Positions 1-10,074 of a stretch of DNA of 64,000 nt are shown in pieces. The stretch's first letter is position 1; the number at the start of each line of letters is the position of its first letter. The notes beneath the pieces were generated by a model, which was not told the DNA's origin, ran no database searches, and saw nothing but the letters and a program-made list of their open reading frames with translations. The position numbers and the translations under genes were made by a program. This stretch comes from an uncultured Corynebacterium sp. GTDB lineage: Bacteria > Actinomycetota > Actinomycetes > Mycobacteriales > Mycobacteriaceae. The DNA lies in NCBI GenBank assembly GCA_943908385.1, contig CALTTF010000003.1, positions 1 to 64,000 of the forward strand. The letters are read 5' to 3'.

Positions 1-143
1 CACGACACAACCACCTCTCGATCGAGGTGGCGCATTCACCCATTGACAGTCCCGTTGAGTTCACCTGACGAATAGGCATGTAGGAGTAGGTATCTAGGAA
101 ACGAAGGGGAGGGAGGGCCGGGGTCTGGTTGAGTCCGGACCAG

Positions 144-1571
144 TTAGCACTCGGTGATGTTCACCGGGAACCCGAGCTGGACGGCGAGGCCGCCGACGGA
201 GGTCTCCTTGTACTTAGTCATCATGTCTCGGCCGGTGGTGGCCATGGTCTCGACGGCGTCGTCGAGGGAGACGATATTGGTGCCGTCGCCCCATTTCGCC
301 AGGCGGGCGGCGTTGATGGCTTTGACGGCACCGATGGCGTTGCGCTCGATGCAGGGGACCTGGACGAGTCCGCCGACGGGATCGCAAGTGAGACCGAGGT
401 TGTGCTCGAGGGCGATCTCGGCGGCGTTTTCCACCTGGGCAGGTGTGCCGCCGAGGATGGCGCACATGCCGGCGGCGGCCATGGCGGAGGCGGAGCCGAC
501 TTCGCCCTGGCAGCCGACCTCGGCACCTGAGATGGAGGCGTTGGTCTTGATGATGGCGCCGACAGCACCGGCGGTGAGCAGGAATTCCCGGGCGCGCTCC
601 GGGGTGAAATCGGCGGTGAAGTCGCGGCAGTAGTGCATGACCGCCGGGATGATTCCGGCGGCGCCGTTGGTCGGGGCGGTGACAACCCGGCCATGCGCGG
701 CGTTCTCCTCGTTGACGGCGAGGGCGTAGAGGTTCACCCACTCCATCGCGTCGAGCCCCTCGGAGTTGTGGCGCTGCTGCTCGCTGGTGAGCATGGCGTG
801 CATGCGGGGAGCCCGGCGCCGGACATTGAGGCCGCCGGGTAGTGACCCGTCGGTGGTGATGCCGTTCTTCACGCATTCCTGCATGACGGACCAGACTTCG
901 TCGAGGTGGGTGGTGTATTCAGTCGTGCCGCGCAGAATCTCCTCGTTGTGGGCCATGACCTCGGCGATGCTCAGGCCGGTGCGGTCGCAGACGTCCAGGA
1001 GATCGGCGGAGGAATCGTAGGTGTAGGTGCCGTCGCCCTGCGCGTCCTGGTCGGCTTCGGCGACGGCGGCAGCGGCGGCGATGCCTGTGCTGGCGCCTTC
1101 TTCCTCCGCTTCGTTCATTTCGGCGCGGTCCATGATGAAGCCGCCGCCGACGGAGTAGTACTCGGTGCGGCTGGCCAGGCGGGTGCCGTCGGCGTCCCAG
1201 GCGTCGAAGATGAGGCAGTTCGGGTGCTCGGCGACGGGCTTCGGGTTGAAGGTGAGTTCGTAGGCGACGCTGCCGTCGGGGCCGGAGATCGTGCCGTGGG
1301 CGGGGATGGGGGTGCCGGGGACGGGCTCGACGGTCTGGTCGGTGGTCAGGGGAGTGTAGCCGACCAGTCCGAGGAGCACAGCGCGGTCGGTGCCGTGGCC
1401 GACGCCGGTGGCGGCGAGGGATCCGCGCAGCTCAATGTGTACTTCCGAAGGAAGTTGGCCGAGCTTTTCGACGAACGCGGCGCTCGCCCTCATCGGCCCC
1501 ACGGTATGGGAAGACGACGGGCCGATGCCGATGCTGAACAGGTCGATGACGCTGACGCGGTGCGAAGTCAT
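144..1571 (-). CDS. sdaA: L-serine dehydratase (iron-sulfur, single chain)
   Basis: Deaminates L-serine to pyruvate and ammonia in the cytoplasm using a [4Fe-4S] cluster. The 475-residue chain is the fused bacterial form: an N-terminal beta domain opening with [20 protein letters not shown] (the conserved GPSSSHT), then the catalytic alpha domain with [12 protein letters not shown], the cluster-region segments [14 protein letters not shown] and [18 protein letters not shown], and three conserved cysteines. The start at MTSHRVSV is preferred because the family begins there; a 12-residue upstream extension is open but unlike the family. It is transcribed away from the sugar ABC operon and shares a short intergenic region containing a 23-bp inverted repeat. 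Family assignment is firm; regulation is inferred. Confidence 0.95.
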   Translation of the reverse strand: MTSHRVSVIDLFSIGIGPSSSHTVGPMRASAAFVEKLGQLPSEVHIELRGSLAATGVGHGTDRAVLLGLVGYTPLTTDQTVEPVPGTPIPAHGTISGPDGSVAYELTFNPKPVAEHPNCLIFDAWDADGTRLASRTEYYSVGGGFIMDRAEMNEAEEEGASTGIAAAAAVAEADQDAQGDGTYTYDSSADLLDVCDRTGLSIAEVMAHNEEILRGTTEYTTHLDEVWSVMQECVKNGITTDGSLPGGLNVRRRAPRMHAMLTSEQQRHNSEGLDAMEWVNLYALAVNEENAAHGRVVTAPTNGAAGIIPAVMHYCRDFTADFTPERAREFLLTAGAVGAIIKTNASISGAEVGCQGEVGSASAMAAAGMCAILGGTPAQVENAAEIALEHNLGLTCDPVGGLVQVPCIERNAIGAVKAINAARLAKWGDGTNIVSLDDAVETMATTGRDMMTKYKETSVGGLAVQLGFPVNITEC

Positions 1572-1657
1572 GCACCCGAGGGTAAACGCGGGGGTAAGGG
1601 GGCACAAACCCCCTAACCGGGCAATCTTCTTGGCTGGGGATTTCCGGTGTTAGGGTC

Positions 1658-1680
1658 ATTCTTAGGTTTGAACCAAGAAT
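1658..1680. promoter_or_regulatory. Operator-like 23-bp inverted repeat between sdaA and the sugar ABC operon
   Basis: The arms ATTCTT-a-GGTT and AACC-AAGAAT flank a central TG, giving a near-perfect palindrome in the divergent intergenic region. A partial second copy, CTAAGGTTTCAAAA, follows at 1681-1694. The symmetry and place suggest a dimeric repressor or activator site controlling the ABC operon, sdaA or both. No regulator gene lies nearby, so the protein is unknown. Confidence 0.45.
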
Positions 1681-1737
1681 CTAAGGTTTCAAAACAGAAT
1701 GCCGGACGGTTCGCGCCTGCCAGAAGAGGAGATGCAC

Positions 1738-2856
<1,119 letters not shown>

Positions 2857-2891
2857 GCGCCGCCACCTAAGCGCCGCGAGGTGAACAGTCC

Positions 2892-4181
2892 ATGTCCGAG
2901 AAGATGAGCGTCCAGTCGCCGGCTTATGCCGAAGTGCTGCTGAGCCTTCCGTGGGCGCTTCCCCTCGAGGACTGGCCGGAGGAATTGCTCGCGGCGTACC
3001 CGCGTGGCATTTCGCGCCACACGGTGCGTCTCATCTCGGCGGGCGGGATGGCACTGGCGATCAAGGAGATCGGCGAATCCGTCGCGTACCACGAGTACCG
3101 CACGCTCAAAAAGCTGCGCGACCTCGACGTTCCGTGCGTCAAGCCCGTTGCGGTGATCGCGCACCGCACCGATGACGCGCGCGACGAGGAGCTCACCCCG
3201 TGCCTGGTCACGGAGCACCTCGAGTTCTCGCTGCCGTACCGCGACGTGTTCAGCCGCGCGCTCGGCCCGGAGACAGTGAACAAGCTGATCCGCGCGCTCG
3301 CCGTGCTGCTCGTCCGCCTTCACCTGCTGAATTTCTATTGGGGCGACGTGTCGCTGTCCAACACGCTCTTCCGCCGCGACGCCGACGAATTCTCGGCGTA
3401 CCTCGTCGACGCGGAGACAGGCGAGTTCCACGAGCCGCTGTCGACAGGGCGCAGGCTTTACGACGTCGAGGTCGCCCGCGTCAACATCGTCGGCGAGCTC
3501 ATGGACCTTCAAGCGGGCGGGCTTATCGACGACGGCGTGGACGTCATCGCCCTCGGCAACGCCGTTGAGGCGATCTACCACGAATTGTGGAGCCTGATGA
3601 CCGAGGAACTGGTCGTCGAGGGCGACGCTTTCGGGCAGATCGCGGAGCACATCGAGAAGATCCAGGCGCTGGGCTTCGATATCGGTGAAACGGAGATCAG
3701 CCATGAGACGAGGCAGGCGCTGGACGGCGACGGAAACCCCACGGGGGAGAACATCGATGTCTACCGCGTGAGTATCGAACCCGCTGTCTTCTCCACCGGA
3801 TTCCACCGCCGCAAGCTCAAGCAGCTCACCGGCCTGGATGTCCAGGACCGGCAGGCGCAGCGCCTACTGGGCGAGATGGAGGTCTACCGCGCTCTCCACT
3901 ACGAGGGCGAGATCTCGTTGGAGGACGTCGCCCTCGACTGGCTGGTGAACCGCTACGAGCCGATCGTGGCGCTCACCCCGCCGGCCCTTCGGGCGAAGCT
4001 CGAACCCGCGCAGGTCTTCCACGAGATTCTCGACCACCGCTGGTTCGTCTCCGAGAACGAATCCCGCTACGTGCGTCTCGACGAAGCCGCGGAATCGTAT
4101 TTCCGCACCATCCTGCCCGACCGGCCGGACGAGGCGCGGATCTACACCGCCGATACCCCCGATATTTCCGATACTTCCTAG
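2892..4181 (+). CDS. DUF4032 protein with lipopolysaccharide-kinase-like fold
   Basis: The 429-residue protein looks like the actinobacterial DUF4032 family, whose N-terminal half is a protein-kinase/LPS-kinase-like fold. Kinase features are visible: a lysine in ALAIKEIGE (about residue 57), a catalytic-loop-like FYWGDVSLSNTLF (about 149-161) with Asp and Asn in place, and YLVDAETGEF (about 170-179) where the metal-binding DFG/D-E-T motif is expected. The C-terminal half contains the DUF4032-specific region. It lies 35 bases after the ABC ATPase gene and 54 before the binding-protein gene, so it belongs to the transporter operon. The substrate is unknown; it may phosphorylate a sugar or a transporter component, but that is inference. 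Confidence 0.8.
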   Translation: MSEKMSVQSPAYAEVLLSLPWALPLEDWPEELLAAYPRGISRHTVRLISAGGMALAIKEIGESVAYHEYRTLKKLRDLDVPCVKPVAVIAHRTDDARDEELTPCLVTEHLEFSLPYRDVFSRALGPETVNKLIRALAVLLVRLHLLNFYWGDVSLSNTLFRRDADEFSAYLVDAETGEFHEPLSTGRRLYDVEVARVNIVGELMDLQAGGLIDDGVDVIALGNAVEAIYHELWSLMTEELVVEGDAFGQIAEHIEKIQALGFDIGETEISHETRQALDGDGNPTGENIDVYRVSIEPAVFSTGFHRRKLKQLTGLDVQDRQAQRLLGEMEVYRALHYEGEISLEDVALDWLVNRYEPIVALTPPALRAKLEPAQVFHEILDHRWFVSENESRYVRLDEAAESYFRTILPDRPDEARIYTADTPDISDTS

Positions 4182-4235
4182 AACTCTGAAAACCCCGAAA
4201 CCCACACACACAACAACGATTGAGGTACACTCCCC

Positions 4236-5579
4236 ATGCAATCCACCACCCGTGCACTAGCGGCCGTCGCCGCGGTCGGGTTGAGCGCCTCGCTGCTCAC
4301 CGCGTGCGGGCAGAACAACGGCCCGAGCGTGTACTACCTGAACTTCAAGCCGGAGCAGGCTGAAGCCTTCGAGAAGATCGGCGAGGAATATACCGCTGAG
4401 ACCGGCGTGCCGGTCAAGGTGGTCACCGCCGCGTCCGGCTCCTACATGCAGACGCTGAAGGCCGAGATGGCCAAGTCCAATGCGCCGACGCTGTTCCAGA
4501 TCAACGGCCAGGAAGGCTACGGCATCTGGAAAGACTATCTGGCCGACATGACGGACTACGACGTCACCAAGGCGCTGCAGGAGGACGCCCAGCCGATCAC
4601 CAATTCCCAGGACCGCGTCGTGGCTGTCCCACTCGCGATGGAAGGCTTCGGCATTCTCTACAACGAAGAGATCATGGAGAAATACTTCGCGCTGCCGGGT
4701 GCGAAGGCCGCCTCCACGGACGAGATCAACTCCTTCGACACGCTGAAAGCCGTCGCCGAGGACATGCAGGCGCGCAAGGACGAGCTCGGCATCGAGGGCG
4801 TGTTCGCCGCGACATCGCTCGGCGCCGGCGAGGAGTGGCGCTGGACCAACCACTTGATGAACGGCCCGCTCCACTACGAGATCGTCGACCGCGACATCCA
4901 GGACTTCTCCGATATGGCGGACCTGGAATTCACCTACGGAGACAACTACCGCAACCTGCTCGACCTGTACCTGCAGAACTCGACGGTGAAGCCGAGCCTG
5001 GCATCGGCACGCGCTGTGTCCGATTCCATGGCCGAATTCGCTACCGGCAAGGCCGCGATGGTCCAGAACGGTAACTGGGCCTGGGGCCAGATCTCCGGCG
5101 AAGGCGGAAACGTGGTGAAGGAAGACAAGATCAAGTTCATGCCCATGTACATGGGGCTGCCGAACGAGGAGAACGTGGGCATCAACGTTGGCACCGAGAA
5201 CTTCCTCTCGGTGAACAACAAAGCCAGCGAGGAAGACCAGGCGGCAACCCGCGACTTCTTGAACTGGCTGTTCCTGTCCGAGCGCGGCAAGGAACTCGTC
5301 GTCAACGAACTCGGCTTCATCGCCCCGTTCCAGAACTACGGCGTCGACGACGTTCCGGACGACCCGCTGGCGCGTCAGGTGCAGGAAGCGCTCAAGAACC
5401 CGCAGAAGGAAGCCCTGCCGTGGGACTTCCAGTACAGCCCGAACCAGCAGTTCCGCGACCTCTACGGCCAGAACCTCGCCCAGTACGCCAACGGCAACAT
5501 GGAGTGGGAGGACCTGGTGAGCAAGCTCAAAGAGGACTGGAACTACGAGATGGCTAACCAGATCGCCTTGCTGGACTAG
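4236..5579 (+). CDS. Carbohydrate ABC transporter substrate-binding lipoprotein
   Basis: Extracellular binding protein of the family 1 (MalE-like) type, 447 residues. The N-terminus is a lipoprotein signal: a hydrophobic stretch followed by the lipobox LLTACGQ, with the cysteine near residue 24 expected to be diacylated. The mature part carries typical hinge and ligand-site segments such as APTLFQINGQEGYG and TGKAAMVQNGNWAWGQ. It is followed after 30 bases by the first permease gene. The sequence and setting resemble C. glutamicum MusE (maltose binding), but the sugar cannot be proven from sequence alone. Confidence 0.92.
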   Translation: MQSTTRALAAVAAVGLSASLLTACGQNNGPSVYYLNFKPEQAEAFEKIGEEYTAETGVPVKVVTAASGSYMQTLKAEMAKSNAPTLFQINGQEGYGIWKDYLADMTDYDVTKALQEDAQPITNSQDRVVAVPLAMEGFGILYNEEIMEKYFALPGAKAASTDEINSFDTLKAVAEDMQARKDELGIEGVFAATSLGAGEEWRWTNHLMNGPLHYEIVDRDIQDFSDMADLEFTYGDNYRNLLDLYLQNSTVKPSLASARAVSDSMAEFATGKAAMVQNGNWAWGQISGEGGNVVKEDKIKFMPMYMGLPNEENVGINVGTENFLSVNNKASEEDQAATRDFLNWLFLSERGKELVVNELGFIAPFQNYGVDDVPDDPLARQVQEALKNPQKEALPWDFQYSPNQQFRDLYGQNLAQYANGNMEWEDLVSKLKEDWNYEMANQIALLD

Positions 5580-5609
5580 GCGAGCCGGAAGCAACCAGAG
5601 GACCACATC

Positions 5610-6455
5610 ATGCAACAGACACTGAAGAAATATTTCCCGATCTTCGTACTGCCGACGCTCCTCGCATTCGGCATCGCGTTCTTCGTGCCGTTCCTCGTCG
5701 GTACGGCACTTTCGTTCACTGAATTCACCACCATCACCGATGCCAGCTGGGTCGGCCTGGACAACTATGCCCGCGTGTTCAGCGAGCGCGAGGGCTTCGT
5801 CTCCGCGCTGCTGTTCACGCTCCTGGTGGCGGTGGTGTCCATCATCACCGTCAACGTCATCGCATTCGCCATCGCCTGGATCTTGACCCGCAAGCTGCGC
5901 GGCACCAACTTCTTCCGCACGGTCTTCTTCATGCCGAACCTGATTGGCGGCATCGTGCTTGGCTACACCTGGCAGTCGATGATCAACGCGGTGCTGGCCA
6001 ACTACGAGACCACGATTTCCGCGGACTGGCGCTTCGGCTACGCGGGCTTGATCATGCTGATGAACTGGCAACTCATCGGCTACATGATGATCATCTACAT
6101 CGCCGGCCTGCAGAATGCTCCGCCGGAGCTCATCGAGGCCGCTGAGATCGACGGCGTGTCCAAGTGGGAGGAACTGCGCCACGTGACCATTCCGCTGATG
6201 ATGCCGTCCATCACCATCTGCCTGTTCCTGACGCTGTCGAACACGTTCAAGGTCTACGACCAGAACCTGGCTCTCACCGACGGCGCTCCCGGCGGCCAGA
6301 CCGAAATGGTCGCCCTCAACATCGTCAAGACCATGTTCAACCGAGTGGGCGCCGAGGGCGTCGGCCAGGCGAAGGCAGTCATCTTCGTCGTCGTTGTCGT
6401 CGCCATCGCAATGTTCCAGCTGCGCGCCACCCGCAGCAGGGAAGTGGAGGCATAA
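5610..6455 (+). CDS. Carbohydrate ABC transporter permease (MalF/UgpA type)
   Basis: An integral membrane subunit of 281 residues with six predicted hydrophobic segments. The cytoplasmic coupling loop is clear: PPELIEAAEIDGVSKWEELR, the EAA motif that docks on the ATPase. It is shorter than E. coli MalF, as usual for this subclass. A GGA-rich site precedes the ATG. It pairs with the next permease gene, five bases downstream. Confidence 0.92.
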   Translation: MQQTLKKYFPIFVLPTLLAFGIAFFVPFLVGTALSFTEFTTITDASWVGLDNYARVFSEREGFVSALLFTLLVAVVSIITVNVIAFAIAWILTRKLRGTNFFRTVFFMPNLIGGIVLGYTWQSMINAVLANYETTISADWRFGYAGLIMLMNWQLIGYMMIIYIAGLQNAPPELIEAAEIDGVSKWEELRHVTIPLMMPSITICLFLTLSNTFKVYDQNLALTDGAPGGQTEMVALNIVKTMFNRVGAEGVGQAKAVIFVVVVVAIAMFQLRATRSREVEA

Positions 6456-6460
6456 ACACC

Positions 6461-7381
6461 ATGACTACCAGTATTAAAGCGGCAGACACGGCGGGCCGGA
6501 ACGTGCCGTCGACAAGCAAAAAGCGCAAGGCCGGGGACGAATCGACCGTGTCGGGCGGCGCCAAGGTTCTCATCTACGCGGTGCTGGTCTTCCTCACCGT
6601 CGTGTTCCTCGGGCCGATCGCGTTCATCCTGCTGAACTCGTTCAAAGATCGCTTCGCCATCTCCACCAACCCGTTCGCTCTGCCCACCGGTGAGCTGTGG
6701 GCCGGGCTGACGAACTACGTCACCGGCGTGCAAGGCGAAGGCTTCGGGTGGGCGATCGTGTGGTCGTTCGTGATCACGATCAGCTCCGTTGTCGCCGTAG
6801 TGTTCTTCTCCGCGATGACCGCGTACTACATCACGCGCGTGAAGACGTGGTGGACGAACGCCCTCTACTACGCGTTCGTGTTCTCCATGGTCATCCCGTT
6901 CCAGATGGTGATGTTCCCGACCGTGGTCATCGCCGACCGCCTCGGCCTGGCAAACCCGCTGGGCATGGTCGTGCTCTACCTCGGCTTCGGCTCCGGGCTG
7001 TCCGTGTTCATGTTCTCCGGCTTCATCAAGTCCATCCCGCTGGAAATCGAGGAAGCCGCGCATATCGACGGCTGCTCCCCGCTGACGACCTTCTTCCGCG
7101 TCGTTCTGCCCATGCTCAAGCCGACCGCGATCACCGTGGCGATCCTGAACGCGATGTGGATCTGGAACGACTACCTCCTGCCGTACCTCGTGATCGGTCT
7201 GTCCACCCCGTACCGCACGATCCCGGTCGTGATCCAGCAGTTCATCGGCTCGCAGGGCGACCGCGACCTGGGCGCCATGATGGCCATGCTCGTGCTGGCG
7301 ATCACCCCGATCATCATCTTCTACGTCTCGGCGCAGAAGCACATCATCGAGGGCGTCGCCGCCGGCGCGGTGAAGGGCTAA
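6461..7381 (+). CDS. Carbohydrate ABC transporter permease (MalG type)
   Basis: Second transmembrane subunit, 306 residues. After a charged N-terminal tail of about 35 residues come six hydrophobic segments and the coupling motif LEIEEAAHIDGCSPLTTF. The start MTTSIKAA at 6461 is chosen because it begins just after the stop of the preceding permease; the longer open frame upstream only reads that gene out of frame. It forms the heterodimeric channel with the preceding gene product. Confidence 0.93.
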   Translation: MTTSIKAADTAGRNVPSTSKKRKAGDESTVSGGAKVLIYAVLVFLTVVFLGPIAFILLNSFKDRFAISTNPFALPTGELWAGLTNYVTGVQGEGFGWAIVWSFVITISSVVAVVFFSAMTAYYITRVKTWWTNALYYAFVFSMVIPFQMVMFPTVVIADRLGLANPLGMVVLYLGFGSGLSVFMFSGFIKSIPLEIEEAAHIDGCSPLTTFFRVVLPMLKPTAITVAILNAMWIWNDYLLPYLVIGLSTPYRTIPVVIQQFIGSQGDRDLGAMMAMLVLAITPIIIFYVSAQKHIIEGVAAGAVKG

Positions 7382-7409
7382 TAGCTAGGGGTTAGACCTC
7401 GGAACAGAT

Positions 7410-8090
7410 ATGCAGTTTTTTCACCCCGACTCGAAGTTCATGGCGGCGTTCACGCTGCTGGCGGACATCGTGATCCTGAACATGCTGCTGGTGGTGACCT
7501 CCTTGCCGGTGGTCACCGGCGGCGCCGCATGGCGTTCCGCGAATGTTGTGGTGGGGGAGATGGTGCAAGGGCGCGGCTCCCGGTACGCGCTGATGTTCAT
7601 CCGCCAGCTCACCGTGCGGTGGCGTGCTGTGTCCCTGTTTTGGGTGTTGTTATTAGCCGCGGGCGCGTTGCTGACCTACCAGCAGTTCGTCGTCTTCCAA
7701 GCCGGGGTGGACGGCTTCGCGCTGACCCTGATCCAAGCGCTCGCCGTGGCCGGCGCATTCATCATCGCCGGCATCAGCGTGTGGTTCTTCGCGCTGGCGT
7801 CGGTCGATTCCGTTGGTGCGGCTGGCGCGGGCGGTTCGGGCGATTCTGGTGGTGAGCTCTCACCGGCACCGACCTTCCAGGACCTCGCCGCATGGTCGAT
7901 CCAGAACACATTCCGGTTCCTGGGCCGCACCGTTATCGCGGTGGCGGTGGTGACCGGGGCGGTGTGGGTCGTCGTCAAGCTGCCCCTTGCTTTCTCCGTG
8001 CCGCTGGTGTTCTTCTTCGTGCCCGCAGTGGCGTTGTACCTTGTGCGGCTCGTGCTGGCGGGGCCGCTGGGGCAGGAACTGGGGGACTGA
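7410..8090 (+). CDS. DUF624 (YesL-like) membrane protein
   Basis: A 226-residue membrane protein with about five hydrophobic segments and the N-terminal pattern of the DUF624/YesL family, commonly found next to sugar ABC transporters. It begins 28 bases after the second permease gene and ends the operon. In C. glutamicum an extra membrane protein (MusI) is needed for maltose uptake and occupies a comparable place; this protein is a candidate equivalent, by context only. A glycine/serine-rich loop lies around residues 134-148. No enzymatic motif was seen. Confidence 0.75.
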   Translation: MQFFHPDSKFMAAFTLLADIVILNMLLVVTSLPVVTGGAAWRSANVVVGEMVQGRGSRYALMFIRQLTVRWRAVSLFWVLLLAAGALLTYQQFVVFQAGVDGFALTLIQALAVAGAFIIAGISVWFFALASVDSVGAAGAGGSGDSGGELSPAPTFQDLAAWSIQNTFRFLGRTVIAVAVVTGAVWVVVKLPLAFSVPLVFFFVPAVALYLVRLVLAGPLGQELGD

Positions 8091-8120
8091 GTCCCGGTTT
8101 TTGGTTGGGGTGGCTCAGCC

Positions 8121-8222
8121 GGTGAACGATTTGGGCATCCATATATTCAAGATGATCTATACAGCTTGGTAGAGCTCATATTGTTATAAACGCATATGTT
8201 CGCTGGGTTCAGATCGTTCACC
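8121..8222. repeat. AT-rich 82-bp segment flanked by 10-bp inverted repeats
   Basis: GGTGAACGAT at 8121-8130 is the exact reverse complement of ATCGTTCACC at 8213-8222; a less exact match extends a few bases outward. The enclosed 82 bases are clearly richer in A and T than their surroundings and code for nothing convincing. It lies between two converging genes. It could be a small terminal-inverted-repeat (MITE-like) remnant or a long stem-loop ending transcription from both sides. Confidence 0.45.
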
Positions 8223-8250
8223 AGCGCCCGGCCCGGCGAGTAGCGGTGAG

Positions 8251-9018
8251 CTAGACAGCGTCGAAAAGCGCGGGCAGATTCGAGGGCGTGATCACGCGCA
8301 GGGGCTGCTGATTGTTGTGGCCGTGCTCGGTGATGATCGCGAGGCGGGGCAGGACCTGCTTGCGCGGAGGTGCGGTGAGCGCCGCGATGACCTCGGTCGC
8401 TGTGGCGGTCCGGGGCAGGAAGACGGCCTTATCCTTGCGCTCGTTGAAGCCGAGCACGTGCTCGATGCTGGAGTTGGTGATCGAGTCGTCGTCGCCAAGT
8501 TCGTCGGCGAGCCAGCGGGCGATGGTGTTGGTCGTCAGGACACCGACGCATTGCTTGCCGTCGTAGATGGGGAACTGGGAGATGCCCGTGTCGCGGATGG
8601 CGTGGAGAGCTTCGTGGATGTCCTCGTGGGGAGCGAACGTGATCACGTCCTGGGGGCCGATGATGTCGATGGCCAGCGCGGGGTGGAGCAGTTGGTCGCG
8701 GATGGCCTCGATCTCAGCGACTGTCTCCGGCAGGGGTTCGGCGATGGGGCGGAAGTCCTGGTATTCGCCGTGGCTGATGGCGTTGCGGAGGCTGGCGAAT
8801 TCCTTGAGGTCGTTCGCCTGGGCGGTGGTGACGATGTGGCGCTTTTCCGCCTTGGAGACCATCCAGTTGAAGCCGTCGGTCTTCTTCGCGTCCAAGGCAG
8901 ACCGCAGGAAGCCCTCGATCTCGTTGAAGGCGGCGAGGAACGGCACGGCGCGGTTGCGCGGCCGCTCGTTCTGCCCCGACTGGGTGCCGGGGACGTCCTG
9001 GTTAGCGCTGTCTGTCAT
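8251..9018 (-). CDS. HEPN-like domain fused to a CBS-domain pair
   Basis: This 255-residue protein has two parts. Residues about 25-110 are helical and contain SLRNAISHGEY, where R78 and H83 form the R-x4-H motif typical of HEPN domains (often RNases or their relatives). Residues about 115-255 form two CBS motifs (VITFAPHEDIHEALHAIRDT with FPIYDGKQCVGVLTT; then AVFLPRTATATEVIAALT), which in other proteins bind adenine nucleotides. No transmembrane segment was seen. It lies 16 bases upstream of nothing else on its strand except the metallopeptidase gene behind it. The HEPN call is from the short motif and fold pattern, so it is moderately sure; the CBS part is firmer. Confidence 0.75.
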   Translation of the reverse strand: MTDSANQDVPGTQSGQNERPRNRAVPFLAAFNEIEGFLRSALDAKKTDGFNWMVSKAEKRHIVTTAQANDLKEFASLRNAISHGEYQDFRPIAEPLPETVAEIEAIRDQLLHPALAIDIIGPQDVITFAPHEDIHEALHAIRDTGISQFPIYDGKQCVGVLTTNTIARWLADELGDDDSITNSSIEHVLGFNERKDKAVFLPRTATATEVIAALTAPPRKQVLPRLAIITEHGHNNQQPLRVITPSNLPALFDAV

Positions 9019-9034
9019 AACTCGGATCTAGGGT

Positions 9035-9940
9035 TTAGCCCTTGTACACGCCGCGGTTGAGGGTGTCGCACTTGGCCATGGAGCCCTCGTTGTAGCCGGT
9101 GAGGAATGCCTGCTGGCGCTGCTCGGAGGAACCGTGGGTCCAGGCATCCGGGTTGACCTCGCGGCCGGACTGCTCCTGGATGTGGTCGTCGCCGATGGCG
9201 CGTGCGGTGTCGATGGCTTCCTTGAGCTGGTCTTCGGTGATGGGCTCGAGAAGCGCGTCATCGCCCTTGTCAGCGCGGGACGCCCAGATGCCGGCGTAGC
9301 AGTCGGCCTGGAGCTCGATGGCGACTGCGGCGGAATCCTCACCCGGGTCGTTGTAGTCGCTGAGACCGAGGGTGTCTTCGAGGTTCTGGATGTGGTGGCC
9401 CCACTCGTGTGCGACGACGTACATCTGGGACAGGGAACCGGAGCTGCCGCCGAGTTGCTCGAGCTGGTCGAAGAAGCTGGTGTCCAGGTAGATGTGCTGG
9501 TCACGTGGGCAGTAGAACGGGCCAGTGCTGGAGGAAGCGTTGCCGCAGCCGGTCTGGACGCTGTTCTGGAACAGGCGCAGCCCCGGCTCGCTGTACTCGA
9601 TGCCGGCCTGCTCGGGCAGGACCGTCGGCCACACGGCGTTCAGCGAGTCAGCCATGGCTGCGGCGCGGCAGTCGGCGTATTCGTTCACGGCGCCTTCGGT
9701 GCTGCAGTGCTCGAGGTTGTTCTCGCCCTGCTGGGTCTGCTGGCCGGAGTCGGCCGGGCCGCCGCCCAATCCGCCGCCGCGGCTGAGCAGCAGGTAGAGG
9801 ACGAGAAGAACGACTGTGCCCAGACCGCCGCCGCCGAGCATGATCGGCATGCCGCCTCCGCCGCCGCTGGGGCCTCGGCTTGTACTGACTCCGCGCCCGG
9901 AGGGCGTCACACCGCTCTTAAACGTCATGGGCCAAATCAT
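9035..9940 (-). CDS. ypfJ: Neutral zinc metallopeptidase (YpfJ family)
   Basis: A membrane-anchored putative metallopeptidase of 301 residues. A glycine-rich N-terminal stretch leads into one membrane segment near residues 35-52, followed by an extracellular domain. The zinc site is visible as YVVAHEWGHHIQN (HExxH), with a further acidic residue in ELQADCYAGIW. The first ATG is kept because GGAAG lies seven bases before it; another ATG four codons on is possible. It is followed after 16 bases by the HEPN-CBS gene on the same strand. Substrates are unknown for the family. Confidence 0.88.
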   Translation of the reverse strand: MIWPMTFKSGVTPSGRGVSTSRGPSGGGGGMPIMLGGGGLGTVVLLVLYLLLSRGGGLGGGPADSGQQTQQGENNLEHCSTEGAVNEYADCRAAAMADSLNAVWPTVLPEQAGIEYSEPGLRLFQNSVQTGCGNASSSTGPFYCPRDQHIYLDTSFFDQLEQLGGSSGSLSQMYVVAHEWGHHIQNLEDTLGLSDYNDPGEDSAAVAIELQADCYAGIWASRADKGDDALLEPITEDQLKEAIDTARAIGDDHIQEQSGREVNPDAWTHGSSEQRQQAFLTGYNEGSMAKCDTLNRGVYKG

Positions 9941-10016
9941 GCCACAACTTCCGGGACCTTTCGGCGGTGGGCAGGCGGTGGGGAACGGTCAACGGAGACG
10001 AACCGGGGCCATTCGG

Positions 10017-10022
10017 TAGAAT
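10017..10022 (+). promoter_or_regulatory. -10 element of the aspS promoter
   Basis: TAGAAT is a near-consensus -10 box about 50 bases before the aspS start. No strong -35 match was seen, as is common in corynebacteria. Confidence 0.5.
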
Positions 10023-10074
10023 CACGTGAGTTGAACAAAAGCTACACGACACGTGGAAGGACGTGGAGTACACC

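Noticed and set aside
1..143. Hairpins CCACCTC/GAGGTGG (11-30) and GGTCTGG/CCGGACC (122-141) as sdaA terminators
   Set aside because: Neither is followed by a U-tract in the sdaA direction. The 143 bases hold no gene that I can support.
4257..6182. Long open frame on the minus strand opposite the binding-protein and permease genes
   Set aside because: It mirrors the codon phase of the clear plus-strand genes, has the low-complexity make-up of a GC-rich antisense frame and no family features.
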